A stretch of DNA of 64,000 bases from positions 124,001-188,000 of the forward strand of contig CAWIVY010000006.1 in assembly GCA_963839615.1 (NCBI GenBank), read 5' to 3'. A program made the position numbers and the translations under genes. Below, in pieces: positions 47,918 through 54,486 of this stretch; positions within the stretch are counted from its first letter, which is position 1; each line of letters begins with the position of its first letter. The DNA is from DASQMT01 sp963839615. GTDB taxonomy: Bacteria > Actinomycetota > Thermoleophilia > Solirubrobacterales > Solirubrobacteraceae. The notes below the pieces were generated by a model. It ran no database searches, was not told the origin of the DNA, and saw only the letters and a list, made by a program, of their open reading frames with translations.

Positions 47918-49045
47918 CTACAAGTTCCCCCTACGCTCCTGCTCGCGCTCGATCGCCTCGAACAGGGCCTTGAAGTTTCCCTCGCCGAAGCCGCGGGCGC
48001 CGTGCCGCTCGATGATCTCGAAGAACATCGTCGGCCGGTCGCCGACCGGCTTGGTGAAGATCTGCAGCAGGTAGCCCTCGTCGTCGCGGTCGACCAGGAT
48101 GCCCTGCTTGCGCAGGTCCTCGAGGTCCTCCTCGATCTCGCCGATCCGCTCGGGCACGTCGTCGTAGTAGGACTCGGGCGTCGTCAGGAACTCGACGCCG
48201 CGCTCGCGCAACTGCCCGACGGTCTTGACGATGTCGCGCGACGCGACCGCGATGTGCTGGGCGCCCGGGCCTCCGTAGAACTCGAGGTACTCGTCGATCT
48301 GCGACTTGCGCTTGCCCTCGGCAGGCTCGTTGATCGGGAACTTGATCCGACCGTTGCCTGACGTGACGACCTTCGACATCAGCGCGGAGTACTCCGTCGA
48401 GATGTCCTCATCGGAGAAGTGCAGCATCTCCGTCATCCCGAAGACGTCCTCGTAGAACTTGACCCACGTCTCCATATGGCCGAGCTCGACGTTGCCGACG
48501 ATGTGGTCGATCGCGAGCAGGCCGACGTCGCCGCCGCGCGGGGCGAGCTTCTCGGCGACGAAGCCGGGCAGGAACGCGCCCTCGTAGCCGGAGCGCTCGA
48601 CGAACGTGTGCAGCGTGTCGCCGTAGGCGGCGATCGTCGCCGTCGTCACGGTGCCGTGCTCGTCGCTGGTCTCCTGCGGCTCGCGCACGCCCTTCGCGCC
48701 GCGATCGACCGCCGTGCGGTAGGCGTTGCCGGCGTCGGGGACCGACAGCGCGATCACGCGCACGCCGTCGCCGTGGCGCAGGTGGTGCCTGCCGATCTCG
48801 TGGTCGGGCGTGAGCGCGCCGGTGAGGACGAGCCGGATGCGGCCCTGCTGCAGCACGAACGACACGCGATCGCGCACGCCCGTCTCGAGGCCCGCGTAGG
48901 CGACCTGCTCGAAGCCGAAGGCCTCGCGATAGAAATACGCGGCCTGCGCTGCGTTGCCGACCCACAGCTCGACGTGGTCGATGCCGTGCATCGGCATGAA
49001 GTCCTCGCCGGCTGCCCTCGGTACGGCTACGGGCTGCGTGCTCAC
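47918..49045 (-). CDS. hppD: 4-Hydroxyphenylpyruvate dioxygenase
   Basis: A 375-residue Fe(II) VOC-fold enzyme converting 4-hydroxyphenylpyruvate to homogentisate in tyrosine breakdown. Metal ligands: His in LLAIDHIVGNVELGHMETWV, His in GGPGAQHIAVASRDIVKTV and Glu in RPTMFFEIIERHG. The N-terminal VOC repeat begins MHGIDHVELWVGNAAQAAYF. The C-terminal gating helix is FGEGNFKALFEAIEREQERR. GTG 49045 follows AGGAGGGGACC. It diverges from an Lrp-type regulator, the probable controller. Confidence 0.95.
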   Translation of the reverse strand: MSTQPVAVPRAAGEDFMPMHGIDHVELWVGNAAQAAYFYREAFGFEQVAYAGLETGVRDRVSFVLQQGRIRLVLTGALTPDHEIGRHHLRHGDGVRVIALSVPDAGNAYRTAVDRGAKGVREPQETSDEHGTVTTATIAAYGDTLHTFVERSGYEGAFLPGFVAEKLAPRGGDVGLLAIDHIVGNVELGHMETWVKFYEDVFGMTEMLHFSDEDISTEYSALMSKVVTSGNGRIKFPINEPAEGKRKSQIDEYLEFYGGPGAQHIAVASRDIVKTVGQLRERGVEFLTTPESYYDDVPERIGEIEEDLEDLRKQGILVDRDDEGYLLQIFTKPVGDRPTMFFEIIERHGARGFGEGNFKALFEAIEREQERRGNL

Positions 49046-49084
49046 GGTCCCCTCCTGATCTCGAAAAAGCTCTCCTTTATGATT

Positions 49085-49126
49085 GCGTTGTCGGGGGCCA
49101 TCTCTCAATGCCGATGCGTTGCGTTG
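49085..49126. promoter_or_regulatory. Candidate Lrp-type operator in the hppD/lrp divergent gap
   Basis: GCGTTG occurs three times (49085, 49116, 49121) in the 100-base region between the hppD and regulator starts. Repeated half-sites in such a gap are what an Lrp/AsnC octamer would wrap. No clean -35/-10 pair could be fixed for either gene. Confidence 0.35.
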
Positions 49127-49145
49127 GTGTACGCTGGAGCCGCTC

Positions 49146-49595
49146 ATGGATGACATCGACCGGCAGATCGTTGCGCTACTGCGGCAGGATGCCCGCCGCT
49201 CGTTCCTGAGCATCGGGCTGCACGTGTCGCTGAGCGCGCCGGCGGTCAAGCGCCGCGTCGACCGGTTGGAGGCGGAGGGAGTCGTGCGCGGCTACACCGC
49301 GCTGGTCGATCCCGGCCGCTTCGGCTGGGGCACGCACGCGTTCGTGGCGCTCTACTGCGAGGGCCGGATGGCCGCCGCCGAGGTGCGCGACGCGGTCGAG
49401 CACCACCCCGAGGTCGAGGCCGCCTACACGGTCGCGGGGGAGGCCAGCGCGATGCTGCACGTGCGCGCGCGCGACACATCGCATCTCGAGGAGGCGCTCG
49501 AGCGGATCCGCGATCATGCCGGGGTGACGCGGACGCAGACCCAGATCGTGCTCTCCACGCTGTTCGAGCGCCCGTTCGACGAGACGCAGCCATGA
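49146..49595 (+). CDS. Lrp/AsnC-family regulator
   Basis: A 149-residue feast/famine regulator. Helix-turn-helix at 1-60: DDIDRQIVALLRQDARRSFL, VSLSAPAVKRRVDRLEAEGVVRGY. Ligand-binding RAM domain at 70-145: THAFVALYCEG, VEAAYTVAGEASAMLHVRARD and IRDHAGVTRTQTQIVLSTLF. Such proteins sense amino acids; the divergent hppD operon suggests tyrosine or a keto acid. ATG 49146; stop overlaps the next gene. Confidence 0.92.
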   Translation: MDDIDRQIVALLRQDARRSFLSIGLHVSLSAPAVKRRVDRLEAEGVVRGYTALVDPGRFGWGTHAFVALYCEGRMAAAEVRDAVEHHPEVEAAYTVAGEASAMLHVRARDTSHLEEALERIRDHAGVTRTQTQIVLSTLFERPFDETQP

Positions 49596-50263
49596 GGGTC
49601 GTCGACCTCACCCAGACGCTCGACGAGCGCACCGCGTTGTGGCCGGACTCCGCCCCGTTCCGGGCCGACGCCCAGGCGGAGTACGACGTCGACGGCTTCT
49701 GGTGGCGCGACCTGAGCTTCGCCGAGCACTCGGGGACGCACATCGACGCGCCGAGCCACACGGTGCCGGGCGGCGCGATGGTCGCCGACATCCCGGCCGA
49801 GCTGCTCGTGCGCCCGGCGGTGCGGATCGACGCGCGCGAGCTCTGCGGCGGCGACCCGGCGTGGGTGCTGCGCGCGGAGGATCTCGAGGCGTGGGAGGCC
49901 GAGCACGGACGCGTGCCGGCCGGCTGCGCGGTGCTCCTGTGCACCGGCTGGGACGCCTTCCGCGACGACCCTGCGCGCTATCTCGGCGACCCGCTGGCCT
50001 TCCCGGGCTACGGCCGCGATGCCGCCGTGCTGCTCGTCGAGCGAGAGGTCACGGGACTGGGCATCGACACGCTCAGCGTGGACGCGGGGGCGGCGGCGGA
50101 CTTCCCCGTGCACCACACCACGCTCCCGGCCGGCTTCTGGCATCTCGAGGGTCTCGTCGGGCTCGACGCCCTGCCCGACGTCGGCGCCACGGTGGTCGTC
50201 GGCGCGCTCAAGCTCCCGGGCTCGTCGGGCACGCCGGCGCGCGTGTTCGCCCTGCTTCCCTGA
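49592..50263 (+). CDS. Cyclase-family metal hydrolase (kynurenine formamidase-like)
   Basis: A 223-residue member of the cyclase/KynB family. The metal motif HSGTHIDAPSHTVPGG (H-x-G-T-H-x-D-x-P) and later DTLSVDAGAAADFPVHHTTL and FWHLEGLVGLDAL are intact. Family members hydrolyse formylkynurenine, isatin or other cyclic amides. With aromatic-amino-acid genes divergent, an aromatic substrate is plausible. ATG 49592, coupled to the regulator gene. Confidence 0.88.
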   Translation: MRVVDLTQTLDERTALWPDSAPFRADAQAEYDVDGFWWRDLSFAEHSGTHIDAPSHTVPGGAMVADIPAELLVRPAVRIDARELCGGDPAWVLRAEDLEAWEAEHGRVPAGCAVLLCTGWDAFRDDPARYLGDPLAFPGYGRDAAVLLVEREVTGLGIDTLSVDAGAAADFPVHHTTLPAGFWHLEGLVGLDALPDVGATVVVGALKLPGSSGTPARVFALLP

Positions 50264-50265
50264 CG

Positions 50266-51105
50266 ATGACGACGGTCGCGGCCAACGGCGTCACGCTCGG
50301 GGTCGAGCACTTCGGCGACGCGGCGGCGCCGCTCGCTCTGCTCGCGGGCGGCACGACCATGCTCTCCTGGCCCGACGCGCTCTGCGAGGCGCTCGCTCGC
50401 GGCGGGCGCCACGTCGTGCGCTACGACCTGCGCGACTGCGGCGCGTCGACCACCGTCGATCCCGAGGCTCCGGCGTACACGCTGCACGACCTCGCAGCCG
50501 ATGCCGCGGCGCTCGCCCGCGGACTCGACGACCGGCCGGCGCACCTGGCGGGCATCGGCGTCGGCGGGATGGTCGCCCAGGTCGCCGCGCTCGACCACCC
50601 CGACGCGTTCTCGGCGCTCACCCTCGCCGGGACGCGACCCGTCGCACCGGGCCGGCCCGACGCCGACCTGCCCGACCATGACGCGGCGACGATGAAGCGG
50701 CTGTTCTCGCGCCCGATGCCCGACTGGTCCGACCGCGCTGCCGTGGCGGAGTTCGCCGCCGCCGGCGCGGAGACCCTCGGCAACGACCCCGCCGCCGCAC
50801 GCGCGACCGCCGAGCGCATCTGGGACCGCACTCCGGGCACGGAGCCCGCGGTACAGATGGCCAACCAGATCGGCACCGTGTTCGCCAAGCTCGACTGCAA
50901 GCCGCGCTGGCGCGAGCGCCTGCCCGAGCTCGCGATCCCCGCGCTCGTGGTGCACGGCCGCCGGGACCCGTTCTTCCCTGTCGGCAACGGCGAGGCGCTC
51001 GCGCGCGAGATCCCCGGCGCGCGGCTCCTGGTGCTCGAACGGGCCGCGACCGCGATCCCCGATGATGCCGCCGGTGACGTCGCCGCGGCGATGCTCGAGC
51101 TCTAA
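50266..51105 (+). CDS. Alpha/beta-hydrolase fold protein lacking catalytic Ser and His
   Basis: A 279-residue protein with a clear alpha/beta-hydrolase layout: LALLAGGTTMLSWPDALC (oxyanion-loop region), HVVRYDLRDCGASTTVD, PAHLAGIGVGGMVAQVAALD and ALVVHGRRDPFFPV. The nucleophile elbow normally reads G-x-S-x-G; here residue 98 is Gly (GIGVGG). The C-terminal segment that should hold the His reads LVLERAATAIPDDAAGD with no His. The Asp in RRDPFFP remains. It is likely a binding protein or pseudoenzyme, unless the substitutions are sequence errors (no frame break here). ATG 50266, two bases after the cyclase stop. Confidence 0.85.
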   Translation: MTTVAANGVTLGVEHFGDAAAPLALLAGGTTMLSWPDALCEALARGGRHVVRYDLRDCGASTTVDPEAPAYTLHDLAADAAALARGLDDRPAHLAGIGVGGMVAQVAALDHPDAFSALTLAGTRPVAPGRPDADLPDHDAATMKRLFSRPMPDWSDRAAVAEFAAAGAETLGNDPAAARATAERIWDRTPGTEPAVQMANQIGTVFAKLDCKPRWRERLPELAIPALVVHGRRDPFFPVGNGEALAREIPGARLLVLERAATAIPDDAAGDVAAAMLEL

Positions 51106-52103
51106 TCCCTCCCGGGCCGCGGCGGCTTCGCCTCGCTCCGCACCACGACGGCGACGGCGAGCACGATCACGGCCGCGCCCGCGACGGTCAGCCCGGTCAC
51201 CGCCTCGTCGAGGATCAGGTAACCGAGCACGATCGCCACGACCGGATTCACGTACGCGTAGGTCGCGACGCGCGAGATCGGCGCGTTCTGGAGCAGCCAG
51301 GCGTAGGCGGTGAAGGCGAGCGTGGACCCGATCAGCGCGAGATAGACCCAGGCGAGGACCGACTCCGTCGAGAAGGCCGCGAAGTCGAGCGCCCAGGGCT
51401 CTCCGGCGACGACGCCCGCGAGCGTGACCACCGAGCCGCCCAGCAGCATCTGCCAGCCGACGGAGACGAGCGGGTGCGACGGCAGCGCAACGCGCCGCGA
51501 GATGTACGAGCCCGTCGCCCAGGCCGGCGTCGAGCAGACGACGAGCAGCAGCGACAGCAGCGGCGCGCCGCCGGTCTGGCCGCCGGGCTGCAGCAGCAGC
51601 GCGACGCCCGCGAAGCCGAGCAGGATGGCGAGCACGAGGCGCGGCGGGATCTGCTCCCCGCCGAGGCGGCGCAGCAGCAGGACCCAGAGCGGCACGCACG
51701 CCACCAGCAGCGCGGCGAGGTTGGAGGGCACGTCCTGCTCGGCCGTCGCGACCGTGGCGACGGCGCCCATCATCAGCGAGCCGACGAGCAGGCAGCTCAG
51801 CGCCTCGCGGCGCGTGATCCGCACGGGGCGGCGGCGCAGCGCCAGCACGCCGAGCATCAGCGAGCCGGCGAGCAGGAAGCGGCTGCCGGTGGAGACCAGC
51901 GGCGGGATCGTCTCGACGAGGACGCGCAGCGCCAGGTAGGTCGAGCCCCAGACGATGTAGACGGTCCAGAGCGCCGCCCAGACGAGGAGGCCCGAGGGAG
52001 TGGGCGGATGGGTGGCCCGGACGGGAGCGGCGGCCGGCGCCTGGGGGGCAGAGGCGCCGGCCGCTGTTTGGGGAGCGGGTCGGGGGAGGAGGCTGCGGTT
52101 CAC
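51102..52103 (-). CDS. EamA/DMT-family transporter
   Basis: A 333-residue, ten-helix exporter made of two EamA repeats. Repeat 1: WTVYIVWGSTYLALRVLVET, LLAGSLMLGVLAL. Repeat 2: LALIGSTLAFTAYAWLLQNA, RVATYAYVNPVVAIVLGYLI. DMT exporters of this type (RhaT/YdcZ-like) release amino acids or metabolites. Start GTG 52103, after a Pro/Ala-rich cytoplasmic leader; it overlaps the upstream small gene (GTGA). Same operon as that gene, divergent from lysR. Confidence 0.9.
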   Translation of the reverse strand: MNRSLLPRPAPQTAAGASAPQAPAAAPVRATHPPTPSGLLVWAALWTVYIVWGSTYLALRVLVETIPPLVSTGSRFLLAGSLMLGVLALRRRPVRITRREALSCLLVGSLMMGAVATVATAEQDVPSNLAALLVACVPLWVLLLRRLGGEQIPPRLVLAILLGFAGVALLLQPGGQTGGAPLLSLLLVVCSTPAWATGSYISRRVALPSHPLVSVGWQMLLGGSVVTLAGVVAGEPWALDFAAFSTESVLAWVYLALIGSTLAFTAYAWLLQNAPISRVATYAYVNPVVAIVLGYLILDEAVTGLTVAGAAVIVLAVAVVVRSEAKPPRPGRD

Positions 52104-52387
52104 GCGGCCCGCAGGCGCGGCGCGCGCACGCGTGCGCGGTGGCCGCGGTCCTGCCGCGAGCGCCCGGCGCGCACGCGCAGCAGCGCGACGAGGTCGGCGG
52201 TCGAGCGGAACGGGTCGGCGATCACGCGCTCGCCGGCGAGCGCGGCGACGAGCTCGCCGTCCTGCTCGGCCAGCAGCACGTCGCCGGCGAGCGGCCGCTG
52301 CGAGTCGAGCCGGGCGAGACCCTCGAGCGCGACGCCGTCGGAGCCACGGGCGGCTCGGATGACTACGGTTGGATCGAGGCTCTGCAT
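52100..52387 (-). CDS. Small GNAT-N-terminus-like protein
   Basis: A 95-residue protein, ATG 52387 with AAGGAG seven bases before. VVIRAARGSDGVALEGLARL and VLLAEQDGELVAALAGERVI look like the first strands and helix of a GNAT acetyltransferase. The acetyl-CoA loop is absent and the chain ends in an Arg-rich tail (RAGRSRQDRGHRARVRAPRL). I recall such short forms as common in Solirubrobacterales, so it may be a stable family rather than a remnant. Expressed with the EamA transporter. Confidence 0.6.
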   Translation of the reverse strand: MQSLDPTVVIRAARGSDGVALEGLARLDSQRPLAGDVLLAEQDGELVAALAGERVIADPFRSTADLVALLRVRAGRSRQDRGHRARVRAPRLRAA

Positions 52388-52446
52388 TGCGGGCTCCTTG
52401 GGGAGGGTTGGGCGACTGAGAGCATTTTCGGTCATGCCGCCCATCA

Positions 52447-52465
52447 GCACAAATGACCTTTGTGC
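52447..52465. promoter_or_regulatory. LysR-type operator (perfect 7+5+7 inverted repeat)
   Basis: GCACAAA-TGACC-TTTGTGC, perfect arms, 22 bases before the lysR ATG. The arm read on the minus strand (TTGTGC) can act as the -35 of the divergent transporter operon. A TATAAG at 52474-52479 may be the lysR -10. This is the expected layout for an autoregulated LysR with a divergent target. Confidence 0.75.
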
Positions 52466-52487
52466 GTATCTGGTATAAGTCGCGCTG

Positions 52488-53420
52488 ATGCTTGACGTCC
52501 GCCGCATGCGAGTCCTTCGCGAGGTCGCCCTGCGCGGCTCGTTCTCCGCGGCGGCGGAGTCGCTGTCGTTCACGCAGTCGGCGATCTCGCAGCAGATCGC
52601 GGCGCTCGAGCGCGAGGCCGGCGCCGTGCTCGTGGAACGCAGCGCGCGCGGCGTGCGGCTGACCGAGGCCGGCGAGGCCGTCGTGCGCCACGCCGACGGA
52701 ATCCTCGGCCGGCTCGCGGAGGCCGAGGCCGAGCTGGAGGCGATCGCCGGCCTGCGCGGCGGCCGGCTGCGGCTGGCCGCATTCGAGTCGGCGGCCGCCA
52801 CGATCATGCCGGTCGCGATCGCCGCGTTCGCGAAGGCCCATCCCGCCGTCGAGCTCTCGATGACGCTGGTCGAGCCCGAGGCGGCCGTCGCGGCGCTGCG
52901 CGCCGGTGACATCGACCTCGCGGTCACGTTCGGGGCGGGCAAGCAGGAGGACCGCTTCGGCGACGGCGTCCAGCACCATCACCTGCTCGAGGACCCGATG
53001 TACCTGGTGCTCCCGCTCGATCACCCGCTCGCGCGCAAGCGCGGGGTCCGGCTGGCGGATCTCGCCGGCGAGCCGTGGATCGGCGGCGCGCCCGATTGCG
53101 AGTGCAACCGCATGATCAGCCAGGCGTGCATGCGCTTCGGGTTCGATCCGCGGATCGCCTTCGAGACCGACGACTACGCCGCCGTCCAGGGCTTCGTCGC
53201 CGCCGGCGTCGGGGTCTCGCTGATCGCGGAGCTGGGGCTGCGCACGATCCGCGACGACATCGTCGTCCGCCCGCTCGGCCGGGACACGCCCGTGCGCCAG
53301 ATCTACGCGACCGCGCTGACGGGCTACCGCTCGCCCGCGACCGTGGCGATGGTCGAGGTGCTGCGGGCGGTCGGCGCCGAGCACGCCGCCGGCCGGCCGA
53401 CGCTCGAGCTCGTTTCGTAG
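52488..53420 (+). CDS. LysR-family transcriptional regulator
   Basis: A 310-residue regulator. Helix-turn-helix: RMRVLREVALRGSFSAAAES, LSFTQSAISQQIAALEREAG. Effector domain from ~90: GRLRLAAFESAAATIMPVAI, DIDLAVTFGAG, FVAAGVGVSLIAELGL. Probably controls the divergent EamA transporter operon in response to its substrate. ATG 52488. Confidence 0.93.
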   Translation: MLDVRRMRVLREVALRGSFSAAAESLSFTQSAISQQIAALEREAGAVLVERSARGVRLTEAGEAVVRHADGILGRLAEAEAELEAIAGLRGGRLRLAAFESAAATIMPVAIAAFAKAHPAVELSMTLVEPEAAVAALRAGDIDLAVTFGAGKQEDRFGDGVQHHHLLEDPMYLVLPLDHPLARKRGVRLADLAGEPWIGGAPDCECNRMISQACMRFGFDPRIAFETDDYAAVQGFVAAGVGVSLIAELGLRTIRDDIVVRPLGRDTPVRQIYATALTGYRSPATVAMVEVLRAVGAEHAAGRPTLELVS

Positions 53421-54188
53421 GTGGCCCAAGAGGGGTCAGACCCCTTCCGGGACACCCCCGGCCGGCCAGTCGGGTCCGTGGCCCGCGCGGTCGCCCTGCT
53501 CGACGCCCTGGCCGAGGGGCCCGCGGGCGTCAACGCCCTCGCGCGTCGGATCGGGGTGAACCCGAGCAGCGCCTCGCGGCTGCTCGCGACGCTCGAGCGC
53601 GGCGGCATGGTCCAGCGCGAGCCGGGCGGTCCGTACCGGCTCGGCCTGCATCTCGTCGCGCTGGCCGATCGCGTGCTCGCCGGCCTCGACGTGCGCGATC
53701 TGGCACGGCCGCAGCTGCGCGCGCTCGTCGAGCGGATCGGGGAGACGGCGACCCTGTCGGTTCCGGGCGAGGGCGAGGCGGTGACGGTCGACTTCGTGGC
53801 CGGCGAGTCCAGCGTGGTGAGCATGGCCCGCGTCGGCCGTCCGAGCATGGGCCACGCGACCGCGGTGGGCAAGGTGCTGCTCGCCTTCCGCGGCGGCGAG
53901 CCGGCCGTCCTGACCGCCGTGACCGACCGCACGATCACTGACCCCGTCCGGCTGGCCGCCGAGCTGGCTGCGGTGCGCGAGCAGGGCTGGGCCGAGGCCG
54001 AGGGGGAGCGCGAGCCCGACCTCAACGCGCTCGCCGCCCCGGTGACCGGCCGCGGCGGAGGGCTCGTCGCGATCCTCGGGATCCAGGGCCCGGCCGCGCG
54101 TCTCACCGCCGCCCGCCGCGCCGAGGTGCTCCCGCGACTGCTCGAGGCCGCCGCGGCGGTCGGCCGCGCGCTCGGCGGCGGTCCGTGA
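53421..54188 (+). CDS. IclR-family transcriptional regulator
   Basis: A 255-residue regulator. Winged helix: SVARAVALLDALAEGPAGVN, ALARRIGVNPSSASRLLATL, MVQREPGGPYRLGLHLV. IclR effector domain: LRALVERIGETATLSVPGEG, GRPSMGHATAVGKVLLAF. The GTG start touches the lysR stop. The first ~15 codons (QEGSDPFRDTP) are encoded by a short palindrome and look non-native; an internal start is possible. Confidence 0.9.
   Translation: MAQEGSDPFRDTPGRPVGSVARAVALLDALAEGPAGVNALARRIGVNPSSASRLLATLERGGMVQREPGGPYRLGLHLVALADRVLAGLDVRDLARPQLRALVERIGETATLSVPGEGEAVTVDFVAGESSVVSMARVGRPSMGHATAVGKVLLAFRGGEPAVLTAVTDRTITDPVRLAAELAAVREQGWAEAEGEREPDLNALAAPVTGRGGGLVAILGIQGPAARLTAARRAEVLPRLLEAAAAVGRALGGGP
53431..53445. repeat. 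Short palindrome AGGGGTC-A-GACCCCT
   Basis: A perfect 7-base-arm palindrome inside the first codons of the iclR frame. It resembles the dispersed GGGGTCAGACCCC palindromes scattered through many bacterial genomes. Only one copy was seen in this window. Confidence 0.6.
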
Positions 54189-54436
54189 GCCGGCGCGACC
54201 TGGTCCACATCCTGGATGCGCTGTGGCGGCTGTCGAACGGCGCCGCGGACGTCGGGGTGCCCGTGGCCGAGATCGACGACGCGATCGGGCGCGGGCACGG
54301 CGACATGCGCACGCCGCTCAACCTGCAGTCGCTGAGCGACGAGCGTCTCGCGCGGCGGTTGCCCGACGGCAGCTGGGCGATGACCGCTCACGGGCTCGCC
54401 TGGCGCAAGCAGGACCGCGAGCTCTCCGATCGCTGA
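54185..54436 (+). CDS. Small hypothetical protein
   Basis: An 83-residue protein whose GTG overlaps the iclR stop. VHILDALWRLSNGAADVGVP, VAEIDDAIGRGHGDMRTPLN and WAMTAHGLAWRKQDREL look like a small winged-helix-like helical domain, perhaps a DNA-binding accessory. No family recognised. A strong hairpin follows. Confidence 0.6.
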   Translation: MSRRDLVHILDALWRLSNGAADVGVPVAEIDDAIGRGHGDMRTPLNLQSLSDERLARRLPDGSWAMTAHGLAWRKQDRELSDR

Positions 54437-54442
54437 CGTGCG

Positions 54443-54480
54443 CGGAGCGGCCGGCCGGCGACGAGCCGCCGGCCGCTCCG
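54443..54480. terminator. 13-bp bidirectional terminator hairpin
   Basis: CGGAGCGGCCGGC (54443-54455) and GCCGGCCGCTCCG (54468-54480) are exact complements around a 12-base loop, between convergent genes ending at 54436 and 54487. Confidence 0.8.
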
Positions 54481-54486
54481 CCCTGC

